Position numbers and translations under genes: made by a program | Source of the DNA: Hydrogenophilales bacterium 28-61-23 | Lineage (GTDB): Bacteria; Pseudomonadota; Gammaproteobacteria; Burkholderiales; Thiobacillaceae | DNA length: 64,000 nucleotides | Direction: 5' to 3' | NCBI GenBank assembly: GCA_002281555.1 | Contig: NCGJ01000004.1 | Span: forward strand, 62,001-126,000 | In this document: positions 24,617 through 32,940 of the stretch, in pieces | How the letters are laid out: every line of letters starts with the position of its first letter | Numbering within the stretch: position 1 is the stretch's first letter | The notes under the pieces: generated by a model | Seen by the model: only the letters and a program-made list of their open reading frames with translations | Told to the model about the DNA's origin: nothing | The model's database searches: none

Positions 24617-24844
24617 GTGAATGCCGACGAATTCAATCAACTACGCTTGCAGCTTGCGGGGGCACTTAAAGAAGCTCGGCTGGCGGCGGGTTTCTCCCAG
24701 GAAGCGCTTGCACTCGAAGCAGGGGTGGACCGGACCTATGTATCCCAACTAGAACGAGGGGTGGCTAACCCGTCGCTGCTAGTTCTGCATAAGCTGGCTG
24801 CCATACTTAACGTCGAGTTAGTCATCGGCTTGACGCACCACTGA
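24617..24844 (+). CDS. Small XRE-family HTH transcriptional regulator
   Basis: A 75-aa protein made almost wholly of a helix-turn-helix: LAGALKEARLAAGFSQEALA, then GVDRTYVSQLERGVANPSL. GTG start at 24617; the ATG two bases earlier is followed at once by a stop. It resembles the regulators of restriction or mobile elements (C-protein-like, Xre). It is divergent from the 139-aa gene and is the last gene of the island. The target is likely its own or the divergent promoter. Confidence 0.8.
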   Translation: MNADEFNQLRLQLAGALKEARLAAGFSQEALALEAGVDRTYVSQLERGVANPSLLVLHKLAAILNVELVIGLTHH

Positions 24845-24902
24845 CGTCGTCAGCGCACATCTGGAATTGCCCTGTAGACCTACCCACAACAATGATTAAG
24901 AA

Positions 24903-25009
24903 TTGTTAACAAACCAAGCAAATTTCGTCTACTTATTAACAAAATTGAGGGTACAAGTGACCAAATACCCAGTATTTACGGGCATAACGAAGCTTGTTTA
25001 CACAAACAA
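24903..25009. repeat. AT-rich repeat cluster at the right edge of the island
   Basis: TTGTTAACAAA at 24903-24913 and TTATTAACAAA at 24933-24943 are near-identical and start exactly 30 bp apart. A third related palindrome, TTGTTT-ACAC-AAACAA, lies at 24994-25009. They fall between the last island gene and the ELM1-like gene, where base composition jumps from AT-rich to GC-rich. They may be transposase or recombinase binding sites. I see no direct repeat or tRNA gene that would prove an att site. Confidence 0.45.
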
Positions 25010-25037
25010 TTCCGCACAACCGTTTTAACTAATAATC

Positions 25038-25979
25038 TTGGTTATCTGGCGTATCACCGACAGTAAGCCCGGCCACGAGAAGCAGACTCTGGGTTTGGCG
25101 CACGCATTGTTGAGAAGTCGGGCTGGCGAATGCTTCGACATTCCAGCCCCTTCGCGCGGTGCCTCGTTATTGCAATGGATACAAGGCCGTTTTCCAGCCG
25201 GGAACGGCCTCGCCAAACCCGACATCATTCTCGCCGCCGGCCATGCCACCCATTTCGCCTTGCTGGCGGCGCGCCGGGCATTTGGTGGCAAATTCGGCGG
25301 CAAAGCCGTGGCGTTGATGAAACCGAGCTTGCCGTTATCGCTGTTCGATCTGTGCGTGATTCCCGAGCACGACAACCCGCCAGCGCGCGACAACATCATC
25401 CCCATACGCGGCGTACTCAACGATGTGCGAACTTCAACGACAGCCACGCCCGAGCAAGGCCTGATCCTGATCGGCGGCATCTCCAGCCACTATCGCTGGG
25501 ACGATGCGAGGGCCGCTGCGGCGGTGACTGAAATCGCCCTGGCCAACCCAAAAATCGCCTGGCAACTGACCACCTCGCGCCGCACACCCGCGACATTTCT
25601 GGCCGCGTTGCCGCGACCGCTGCCGGACAACCTCAAACTGATGCCGCACGATCAGACCGGCCCCGGCTGGCTGGAACACGCGCTGGCCGGGGCCGGCCAG
25701 GTCTGGGTCACCGAGGACAGCGTCTCGATGCTGTATGAAGCCCTCACCGCCGGCGCCGGCGTCGGACTGCTCAGGCTGCCCGGTTCACGCGACAGCCGGG
25801 TGCGGCGCGGGGTGGAAAAACTGCTCGCGGACGGTTGGGTGACGCCATTCGAGGCGTGGAAAAGTGGTCAGACGTTGACGCCGCCGGCTCGGATATTCAA
25901 TGAAGCCGAACGCATTTCCAGCCTGATTATTGAAAAGTGGTTCAAGAACCCAGCCGCCAAACACAGCCGCTCGGCCTGA
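25038..25979 (+). CDS. ELM1-like (mitochondrial fission ELM1 / DUF1022) family protein
   Basis: A 313-aa protein whose N-terminus VIWRITDSKPGHEKQTLGLA matches bacterial ELM1-family proteins. Other family-like segments are ILAAGHATH, GGISSHYRWD and TEDSVSMLYEALTAGAG. The fold resembles a GT-B glycosyltransferase, and bacterial copies often lie near envelope genes, as here. No ATG is available: the frame hits a stop at 25026, leaving TTG at 25038 with no Shine-Dalgarno. The first few native codons may have been replaced when the island joined here. Function is not established. Confidence 0.8.
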   Translation: MVIWRITDSKPGHEKQTLGLAHALLRSRAGECFDIPAPSRGASLLQWIQGRFPAGNGLAKPDIILAAGHATHFALLAARRAFGGKFGGKAVALMKPSLPLSLFDLCVIPEHDNPPARDNIIPIRGVLNDVRTSTTATPEQGLILIGGISSHYRWDDARAAAAVTEIALANPKIAWQLTTSRRTPATFLAALPRPLPDNLKLMPHDQTGPGWLEHALAGAGQVWVTEDSVSMLYEALTAGAGVGLLRLPGSRDSRVRRGVEKLLADGWVTPFEAWKSGQTLTPPARIFNEAERISSLIIEKWFKNPAAKHSRSA

Positions 25980-26032
25980 CGGTATGATTGCGCCCCGCTA
26001 AAGTCGCCTCTCCGCGCACATATCCCGAAACC

Positions 26033-26452
26033 ATGGATCACCTGCACAGCCCCGCCGCCGCACCGGTCAAAACCGCCTCGAACCGCGAATTCGGCTGGGT
26101 ATTCACCGCCTTTTTCTGTCTGGTCGGATTCTGGCCCCTGCTCGATGCGGCCGCGCCGCGCGTCTGGGCGCTGATCCTGGCCGCCCTGTTCGCGCTCGCC
26201 GCCTGGCTTTTTCCGACCGCGCTGACCCCGCTCAACCGGCTGTGGACCCGTCTGGGCGCGTTGATGCACAAGATCGTCAATCCCGTTGTGCTGGGACTGA
26301 TCTATGTGCTGACCATCGTGCCAATCGGCCTGCTATTCAAAATTCTGGGCAAAGATCCCTTGCGCCTGAAGCGCGATCCGAACGCGTCGAGCTACTGGAT
26401 AGATCGTCAGCCACCCGGCCCCGCCGCCGACAGCCTGCCCCGCCAGTTTTAA
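26033..26452 (+). CDS. SxtJ-like membrane protein
   Basis: A 139-aa protein with three or four hydrophobic segments (FTAFFCLVGFWPLL, ALILAALFALAAWLF, VLGLIYVLTIVPIGLLFKI) and a short basic, proline-rich C-terminus containing DPNASSYW. This pattern matches the SxtJ family, normally found with a DUF5989 peptide and a carbamoyltransferase, as it is here. Its role is unknown but likely membrane assembly for a carbamoylated glycan. The ATG at 26033 is preferred over upstream GTG/ATG readings because the family starts close to the first TM helix. Confidence 0.8.
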   Translation: MDHLHSPAAAPVKTASNREFGWVFTAFFCLVGFWPLLDAAAPRVWALILAALFALAAWLFPTALTPLNRLWTRLGALMHKIVNPVVLGLIYVLTIVPIGLLFKILGKDPLRLKRDPNASSYWIDRQPPGPAADSLPRQF

Positions 26453-26492
26453 TGCCCGCGCGCCGTAGCGCCGGATCAACAAGGAATAAAAC

Positions 26493-26642
26493 ATGTCTTT
26501 TCTGCATGAACTCTGGCTCTACATGCGCAGCCGCAAGAAATTCTGGCTGCTGCCCATCCTGATCGTGATGCTGCTGCTAGGCGGCTTGCTGATCCTGGCG
26601 CAGGGCTCGGCCGTGGCGCCCTTCATCTACACGCTGTTCTGA
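26493..26642 (+). CDS. DUF5989-type 49-aa membrane peptide
   Basis: An ORF of 49 residues starting MSFLHELWLYMRSRKKFW with one TM helix (about 19-37), the typical FLxELWxFxRxRKKxW opening of DUF5989. It has AAGGAA at 26481-26486 and ends 8 nt before the carbamoyltransferase. The SxtJ, DUF5989 and carbamoyltransferase order is conserved in many bacteria. Role unknown. Confidence 0.85.
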   Translation: MSFLHELWLYMRSRKKFWLLPILIVMLLLGGLLILAQGSAVAPFIYTLF

Positions 26643-26650
26643 ACACAACC

Positions 26651-28495
26651 GTGCGCATTCTCGGCATTTCCGCCTACTACCACGACAGCGCCGCCGCCCT
26701 GCTGATCGACGGCGAAATCGTCGCGGCGGCGCAGGAAGAACGCTTTACGCGCAAGAAGCACGATGCCGCCTTCCCGCATCAGGCCATCGCGTTCTGCCTG
26801 CAACATGCCGGCATCGCGCTGGCCGACGTCGATCGCATCGTGTTCTACGATAAGCCGCTGCTCAAGTTCGAGCGCCTGCTGGAAACCTATCTCGCCTTCG
26901 CGCCGCGCGGCTTTGCCTCGTTCAAGACCGCGATGCCGGTCTGGCTGCGGGAAAAACTGTTTCTGAAAGATCTGCTGCTGTCCGAGTTGAAGGACATCGC
27001 GCAGCAAAAGATCGACCCGGCGCGCCTGCTGTTCTCCGAACATCATTTGAGCCACGCCGCCAGCGCCTTCTTCCCGTCGCCGTTCGACGAGGCCGTGGTG
27101 CTGACCATGGACGGCGTCGGCGAATGGACTACCACCTCGCTCGCCATCGGTCGCGGCAACAAGCTGGAGATGATCAAGGAAATCCACTTTCCGCACTCGC
27201 TCGGCCTGCTCTACTCGGCGTTCACCTATTACACCGGCTTCAAGGTCAATTCCGGCGAATACAAGGTCATGGGCCTGGCACCCTACGGCCAGCCGAAATA
27301 CGCGCAAACCATCCTCGACCACCTGATCGACCTCAAACCGGACGGCAGCTTCCATCTGGATATGTCGTATTTCGACTACTGCACCGGCCTGACCATGACC
27401 AACGGCAAGTTCCACGATCTGTTCGGCGCACCGCCGCGCAAAGCCGGGGACACGCTGACCCAGCGCGAAATGGATCTGGCCGCGTCGGTGCAGGCGGTAA
27501 CCGAGGAAGCCGTGTTGCGACTGGTGCGTTCGGCGGTCGCGGAAACTGGCATCGAGAATGTCTGTCTGGCCGGCGGCGTCGCGCTCAATTGCGTCGGCAA
27601 CGGCAAGGTGCTGCGCGACGGCGCCGCGAAGAATCTCTGGATTCAACCCGCCGCGGGCGATGCCGGCGGCGCGCTCGGCGCGGCGCTGATCGGGCATTAC
27701 CTGCACCTCGACCAGCCGCGCACGTCGTTGCAACCCCGGACGCAACCCGACGCAATGAAAGGCGCCTATCTCGGCCCCGAATTCGCCCAGGCCGATATCG
27801 AACAGCGCCTGCGCGCGGCCGGCGCGGTGTTCAGCGTGCTCGACGACGCCGCCTTGTTCGACGCCTGCGCGCGCGGCCTGGCCGAGGAAAAGGCGCTGGG
27901 CTGGTTCCAGGGCCGCATGGAATTCGGCCCGCGCGCGCTCGGCGGCCGTTCGATTCTGGGCGACCCGCGTTCGCCGCGCATGCAATCGACGCTGAATCTG
28001 AAGGTGAAATATCGCGAGTCGTTCCGCCCGTTCGCCCCGTCCGTGCTGCGCGAACAGGTCGCCGAATGGTTCGAGCTGGACGGCGACAGCCCGTACATGC
28101 TGCTGGTCGCCGACGTGGTCGAAGCCCGCCGCAAGACGATGAGCGTAGCGGAACAGCAACTGTTCGGCATCGAAAAACTGAAGGTGCCGCGCTCCGACAT
28201 CCCGGCGGTCACGCACGTGGATTACTCGGCGCGCATCCAGACCGTGCATGCCGGCACCAATCCGCGCTATCACGCGCTGATCTCCCGCTTCAACCAACTC
28301 ACCGGCTGCCCGGTGGTGGTCAACACCAGCTTCAACGTGCGCGGCGAACCCATCGTCTGCACGCCGGAAGACGCCTTCCGCTGCTTCATGGGCACCGAAA
28401 TCGAACTGCTCGCCGTCGGCAATTGCCTGATGCGCAAGGAAGAGCAAGACCCCGCGCTGAAGCTGAATTACGAAACGGCGTTCGAGCTGGATTGA
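26651..28495 (+). CDS. NodU/CmcH-family carbamoyltransferase (first copy)
   Basis: A 614-aa carbamoyltransferase. The N-terminal Kae1-like domain has ISAYYHDSAAALL and the metal/active-site HHLSHAASAF (H131, H132, H135). The C-terminal YrdC-like part carries GRMEFGPRALGGRSI and the ending VNTSFNVRGEPIV. It uses carbamoyl phosphate and ATP to carbamoylate a hydroxyl, probably of a surface glycan given its neighbours. Start is GTG at 26651, 8 nt after the DUF5989 gene. All key residues are present. It is not a recent copy of the enzyme at 60951; the two differ widely. Confidence 0.92.
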   Translation: MRILGISAYYHDSAAALLIDGEIVAAAQEERFTRKKHDAAFPHQAIAFCLQHAGIALADVDRIVFYDKPLLKFERLLETYLAFAPRGFASFKTAMPVWLREKLFLKDLLLSELKDIAQQKIDPARLLFSEHHLSHAASAFFPSPFDEAVVLTMDGVGEWTTTSLAIGRGNKLEMIKEIHFPHSLGLLYSAFTYYTGFKVNSGEYKVMGLAPYGQPKYAQTILDHLIDLKPDGSFHLDMSYFDYCTGLTMTNGKFHDLFGAPPRKAGDTLTQREMDLAASVQAVTEEAVLRLVRSAVAETGIENVCLAGGVALNCVGNGKVLRDGAAKNLWIQPAAGDAGGALGAALIGHYLHLDQPRTSLQPRTQPDAMKGAYLGPEFAQADIEQRLRAAGAVFSVLDDAALFDACARGLAEEKALGWFQGRMEFGPRALGGRSILGDPRSPRMQSTLNLKVKYRESFRPFAPSVLREQVAEWFELDGDSPYMLLVADVVEARRKTMSVAEQQLFGIEKLKVPRSDIPAVTHVDYSARIQTVHAGTNPRYHALISRFNQLTGCPVVVNTSFNVRGEPIVCTPEDAFRCFMGTEIELLAVGNCLMRKEEQDPALKLNYETAFELD

Positions 28496-28500
28496 AGCCT

Positions 28501-29733
28501 ATGGCCGGGTTGACCTCATCGCGCCGCTGGATCACCGCACTGGCCCTGCTCGCCACACTGCATCTGCTGCTGTTCTACGGCGTGCCGGGCGGCATTCAGC
28601 TTGCCATCCTGATCGCGCTGGGCATCTTCTACTTCCGCGCCGGCCCGCTGCCGGCCGTCGCCACCACGCTGTCCCTGGGCGTGGCGACATTGTTCTGCAG
28701 CTTCGCGATCCACTTGCTCGGTCTCGACAAAGCCATGTATTACCGGCCGCACGAGCAACTGGTTCAGCAGAATCACGCCGAGGGCCACCGCGCCTACCGG
28801 AAGAACGCCCGCATCGAGATGACCGCGCCGCATGGAGACCTGAAGGCGCTGACCTCGGCCAATCTGGCGCAACCGCGCAAGGTGGTGTTCCAGACCGACA
28901 GCGCCGGCTTCCGCAACGACCGCGACTATGCCGACGGCGACCTGGTGCTGATCGGCGACTCCTTCGTAGTCGGCATGGGCGACAGCCAGGCCGACACGCT
29001 GAGCGCGCAGTTGACACGCGAGTTGACGAACACTCGCGGCATCAAAGCCTACAACCTCGGACATCCGGGCGATATTTCCGACTATCTGTCCACCTGGCGC
29101 GCTTTCCGCCGCCAGCATCCCGGCCCGGTGCGCGCCGCGCTGTTCCTGTTCGAGGGCAACGATTTCGAAGCCGCCTACAAACCGGCCAAAACCGAAAAGC
29201 CCTCGCCGCTGGCGCGTTATGCCGGCGAGTATTACGGCTTCTTCACCGGCAGCGATCTGTATCGCGTCACCAAGTCGCTTTACGCCCGCGCCACCAAGGC
29301 CGGCGGCATCGCCGCTTCCGACAGCGTGCGCATTGAGACGCTGGCCGGGCAAAAAATGGGGCTGTACACACCGTATATCTCGGTCAGCGAACGCACGCAG
29401 TACACGCTGCCCGCGCCGATGCAAGCCGATCTGATCGCGCTGGCCGGTGAGGTCGAGCAGGTGTTTTTCATTCCAACCAACTACCGGGTTTATGCCCGTC
29501 ATCTCGGCGCCCCGACTCTTCCACACGCGCAATGGCAGGCCTTGTCGAAACTGTGCGAACAGCAGCGCTGGCGCTGCACCGATCTGACCCCCGGACTGGT
29601 CGCGGCCTCCGACGCCGCGCTGACGCGAGGTCAATTCATCTGGTGGCTGGACGACACGCACTGGAATCGCGCCGGCATCAAAATTGCGGCCGAAGTTGTC
29701 GCGCAAAAACTGGGCAGCCATGCCGCACACTAA
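28501..29733 (+). CDS. SGNH/GDSL-type hydrolase or acyltransferase with N-terminal TM helices
   Basis: A 410-aa protein. Two or three TM helices span about 10-72. An SGNH-like domain follows: the nucleophile block VLIGDSFVVG (S154), then LGHPGD with Gly and LFEGNDF with Asn, and near the end D384 and H387 in LDDTHWN. The layout resembles the periplasmic AlgX/AlgJ-like SGNH proteins that move acetyl groups on polysaccharides. It starts 5 nt after the carbamoyltransferase and overlaps the next gene by 14 nt, so it belongs to the same operon. The exact acceptor is unknown. Confidence 0.8.
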   Translation: MAGLTSSRRWITALALLATLHLLLFYGVPGGIQLAILIALGIFYFRAGPLPAVATTLSLGVATLFCSFAIHLLGLDKAMYYRPHEQLVQQNHAEGHRAYRKNARIEMTAPHGDLKALTSANLAQPRKVVFQTDSAGFRNDRDYADGDLVLIGDSFVVGMGDSQADTLSAQLTRELTNTRGIKAYNLGHPGDISDYLSTWRAFRRQHPGPVRAALFLFEGNDFEAAYKPAKTEKPSPLARYAGEYYGFFTGSDLYRVTKSLYARATKAGGIAASDSVRIETLAGQKMGLYTPYISVSERTQYTLPAPMQADLIALAGEVEQVFFIPTNYRVYARHLGAPTLPHAQWQALSKLCEQQRWRCTDLTPGLVAASDAALTRGQFIWWLDDTHWNRAGIKIAAEVVAQKLGSHAAH

Positions 29734-30919
29734 GCCAGCCGATGCGGTCAATGCGCATAAAGACTTTGGGTTACGCGAAAAAGCCGCTAACCCAACCTAC
29801 ACCGCGCGTCGCCTGACTGTCGTGCAGGTACTGCCGGCGCTGGAATCCGGCGGCGTCGAGCGCGGCACGCTGGAGGTCGGCAAATATCTGGTCGAACACG
29901 GCCATCGCTCCATCGTCCTTTCGGCCGGCGGCCGTCTGGTGGCACAACTCGAACGCGAGGGCAGCGAGCATCTGGCCTGGGACGTAGGTCGCAAATCGCC
30001 ATTCACGCTGCTGCGCTACGTCGGCCGGCTGCGGCGTTTCCTCCGAGCCGAGAAGGTTGACATCCTGCATGTCCGCTCGCGCATGCCGGCCTGGGTCTGT
30101 TATCTGGCCTGGCACGGCATGGCCCCATCCGAGCGGCCGCATCTGGTCAGCACCGTGCATGGACCGTACTCGGTCAATCGCTACAGCGCGGTGATGTCGC
30201 GCGGCGAACGCGTCATCGCCATCTCCGACATGATCGTGGATTACATCCGGGCCCATTACCCGCAGGTCGCGCCCGAGCACATCCGGCTGATTCCGCGCGG
30301 CGTCGACCCGGCCCAGTTCCCGCATGGCTACCGGCCGACGCCGGAATGGCTGGCGCGCTGGCAAAACGACTACCCGGAGCTGGCCGGCCGCAAGCTGATC
30401 GTTTTGCCGGCCCGGCTGACGCGCTGGAAAGGCCAGGAGGATTTCATCCAATTGATGGCGCAACTGATCGCCGCCGGACATGACGTACATGGACTCATCG
30501 TCGGCGAAGCGCATCCGCGTCGGCGCGAGTTCCTGGATGAACTGAAGCAACAATGCCGCGCGCTCGGGCTGGAACAACGCATCGCCTTCACCGGCCATCG
30601 CGGTGATCTGAAGGACATCATGGCGGTCAGCGATATCGTCATGTCGCTGTCGCGCGAACCGGAAGCGTTCGGCCGCGTCACGCTGGAAGCGTTGAGCCTG
30701 GGCAAACCGGTCATCGCCTACGACCACGGCGGCGTGCGCGAGCAACTGGCCGCCATCCTGCCGGAAGGCGCGATTCCGGTCGGCGACATCGATGCGGCGA
30801 CCGAAAAAGCGGCCGCCTGGCTGGCGCGGCCGCCCGAGGTGCCGACGCACAACCCCTACACCCTGGAGCGCATGCTCGCGTCAACTCTGGATGTCTATCG
30901 TGAACTGGCCGATGCCTAA
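29720..30919 (+). CDS. GT4-family glycosyltransferase
   Basis: A 399-aa GT-B glycosyltransferase. The N-terminal domain has VLPALESGGVERGTLEVGKY, the acceptor-side glycine-rich loop. The C-terminal donor domain has VLPARLTRWKGQEDFIQLM and the E-x7-E motif region SREPEAFGRVTLEALSLGKP. It would add a sugar to a lipid-linked or LPS glycan in the cytoplasm. The ATG at 29720 overlaps the SGNH gene by 14 nt; the ligase-like gene begins 8 nt before this one ends. Sugar specificity cannot be read. Confidence 0.9.
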   Translation: MPHTKPADAVNAHKDFGLREKAANPTYTARRLTVVQVLPALESGGVERGTLEVGKYLVEHGHRSIVLSAGGRLVAQLEREGSEHLAWDVGRKSPFTLLRYVGRLRRFLRAEKVDILHVRSRMPAWVCYLAWHGMAPSERPHLVSTVHGPYSVNRYSAVMSRGERVIAISDMIVDYIRAHYPQVAPEHIRLIPRGVDPAQFPHGYRPTPEWLARWQNDYPELAGRKLIVLPARLTRWKGQEDFIQLMAQLIAAGHDVHGLIVGEAHPRRREFLDELKQQCRALGLEQRIAFTGHRGDLKDIMAVSDIVMSLSREPEAFGRVTLEALSLGKPVIAYDHGGVREQLAAILPEGAIPVGDIDAATEKAAAWLARPPEVPTHNPYTLERMLASTLDVYRELADA

Positions 30920-32183
30920 ACCCTTATTCGCCGCCCGCCTCCTCAGCGCACATAACATCGCCTTGCTGGCCGGCGTCATGCTGTTGTTCTGGGCGCCGTT
31001 CTGGAGCGGACACCGACTCCCCGTCTTCATCCTGCTCTGCGTCGGCATCTACGTGCATGCCCGGTCGCGCCAGTGGCTGCCCAGCGGCGGCGCCGAACGG
31101 CGTTGGGGCGCGATCCTGCTGCTGCTGCTGATTCCCTGTCTGCTGGCGACGCCGAACTCATACAGTTTTCGCGCCTCGATGACCCTTAGTCTGGCGCTGG
31201 CGCTGCACTACTGGGTCGGTATCGGCCTTCTGCACGGCATGCGCCAGGGCGGACATGTCCAGGCCGCCAAATGGATCGGGCTGACCCTGTTGTTCTGGAC
31301 GCTGGACGGCGGCGTCCAGTTCATCTTCGGCCGCGACTTGCTCGGCGTGCCGCTGCCCAGCGGCGAGATGCGGGTGCTGGGGCCTTTCAACGGCAATCTG
31401 CATATGGGTTTGTTCATCTGCACGCTGATGCCGCTGTTGCTCTGGCCGTTGGCGAAAACACGGCCGTGGATGGCCATGGCCCTGTTCATCCCGATGGGCG
31501 CGATTGCGGCCCTGGCTGGCGCGCGCACCAACATGGTTTTCGTGCTGCTGGTCGCCATCGCGCTGACCTTTCGCTTGCCGACCTGGAAACATCGTATCGC
31601 GCTCCTGCTGCTCAGCCTGTCGCCCGCGCTGGTCATTCCCCTGTCGCCGGTCTTGCAAAGCCGCATGCAAGTCAGCGCGACGGCCCTCAGCAACGAAACA
31701 GGGCAGATCGAGCAAAGCCTTTTCGAAAAGCTGGACACGATTTCCTCCGGACGCATGATTCTGTGGGAAAGCGCGGGCAACATGCTGCTCAAGCATCCGT
31801 TGACCGGAGTCGGCCCGTCCGCCTTCGACCGGGCCTATCCGAATTTCGTCACCCGCGCCAACGACCCGTTCCGCCACCGGAATGCCGAAGGAAAATACGC
31901 TTATCACGCGCACCAGATGTATATCGGCGTGGCCGCCGAAACCGGTTTGATCGGGCTGGCCGGGCTGCTTATCTGCATTGGCCTGATCGTGCGCTGGTAT
32001 CGGCAAGCCGGCGCGGCGGCGCGCGCGGCGGCCAATCCCTATGCCGTAAGTCTCGCGATCATCGCCTTTCCGATCAATTCGCAACCGGTGCTCTACGCCG
32101 GCTGGTGGTTCCCCATCGTGCTACTGCTGCTGTGCGGCCTGCTCGCGGCGCTGGAAGATGTTCCCACCGCGTCCGACGAATGA
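30912..32183 (+). CDS. O-antigen ligase/polymerase (WaaL/Wzy-like) membrane protein
   Basis: A 423-aa protein with about 10-12 hydrophobic segments and one large periplasmic loop (about residues 255-325) holding SGRMILWESAGNMLLKHPLT and HAHQMYIGVAAETG. These are features of the Wzy_C/O-antigen ligase family, which joins glycan repeats to each other or to lipid A core or protein. The start overlaps the GT4 stop by 8 nt. Ligase and polymerase members cannot be told apart from sequence alone. It is the likely final enzyme for the glycan of this operon. Confidence 0.88.
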   Translation: MPKPLFAARLLSAHNIALLAGVMLLFWAPFWSGHRLPVFILLCVGIYVHARSRQWLPSGGAERRWGAILLLLLIPCLLATPNSYSFRASMTLSLALALHYWVGIGLLHGMRQGGHVQAAKWIGLTLLFWTLDGGVQFIFGRDLLGVPLPSGEMRVLGPFNGNLHMGLFICTLMPLLLWPLAKTRPWMAMALFIPMGAIAALAGARTNMVFVLLVAIALTFRLPTWKHRIALLLLSLSPALVIPLSPVLQSRMQVSATALSNETGQIEQSLFEKLDTISSGRMILWESAGNMLLKHPLTGVGPSAFDRAYPNFVTRANDPFRHRNAEGKYAYHAHQMYIGVAAETGLIGLAGLLICIGLIVRWYRQAGAAARAAANPYAVSLAIIAFPINSQPVLYAGWWFPIVLLLLCGLLAALEDVPTASDE

Positions 32184-32238
32184 GAGAATCCGTGATCGTT
32201 TTTACCTGTTTCCGTGCCACCCCAACCAGGAATACCTC

Positions 32239-32940
32239 ATGCCCCGCTTCTTGAAAACGCTCAGCCGCCGGCTCCGTCAACCGTTCAACAGCCGGTACGC
32301 CACCCGTCGTCTGAAGGAATATCACTCACAGAAACGCACGCTGGAAGAGGTGGTCGACTGGGCGATGAACTTCGGCGGCGGCGGCTTCATGACCGTGAAG
32401 ACCTTGCAGATTCCGGCCGAAATCACGCAACTGGCCAAAGCGGTACAAGCACTGAATCCGAAAATCATCGTCGAAATCGGCACCGCGCGCGGCGGCACCT
32501 CGTTGATCTGGTCGTATCTGGCCTCCGAACGGGTGATCACCTGCGATCTCAACGACATGACCTTCCAGCGCCCCTTGTTCAGCCGCTTCCCGCCGCCCGG
32601 TTCCAACTGCCAGGTCACTCTGCTGTCCGGCAACTCGCATGACGCCAGTTTCAAAGCCAGACTGACCAAGGAACTGAACGGCGAGAAGGCGGATTTCCTG
32701 TTCATCGACGGCGATCACACCGAAGCCGGCGTCACCGCCGACTACAACGATTACAAGGAATTCGTCCGCCCCGGCGGCATCATCGGCTTCCACGACATCG
32801 TCGAGAAACAACCGCTGGCCACCAATCAGGTCTATCACCTGTGGAAGCGGCTCAAACCGGTCTCCGACGTGCAGGAATTCGTCAACAACCCGAATCAGTG
32901 CGGTTTCGGCATCGGCATCTTGCGCGTGCCGGGCGGCTAA
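32239..32940 (+). CDS. Class I SAM-dependent methyltransferase (CmcI-like)
   Basis: A 233-aa protein with the SAM-binding motif IIVEIGTARGGTSL and, further on, FLFIDGDHTEAGV and PGGIIGFHDI, which match the cephalosporin-hydroxylase/CmcI-type and related O-methyltransferases. It has CAGGAA before the ATG at 32239. It follows the ligase by 55 nt on the same strand and probably methylates a sugar of the same glycan. It meets the convergent glycosyltransferase gene with a 4-nt overlap. Confidence 0.85.
   Translation: MPRFLKTLSRRLRQPFNSRYATRRLKEYHSQKRTLEEVVDWAMNFGGGGFMTVKTLQIPAEITQLAKAVQALNPKIIVEIGTARGGTSLIWSYLASERVITCDLNDMTFQRPLFSRFPPPGSNCQVTLLSGNSHDASFKARLTKELNGEKADFLFIDGDHTEAGVTADYNDYKEFVRPGGIIGFHDIVEKQPLATNQVYHLWKRLKPVSDVQEFVNNPNQCGFGIGILRVPGG

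Noticed and set aside
26627..28447. A 606-aa minus-strand ORF opposite the carbamoyltransferase
   Set aside because: It is an antisense shadow created by high-GC codon use; its composition is dominated by Arg, Ala and Gln and has no motif.
27124..28500. An 869-aa reading frame that would extend the SGNH gene far upstream
   Set aside because: The upstream part is an out-of-frame shadow of the carbamoyltransferase; the real SGNH start is the ATG at 28501.
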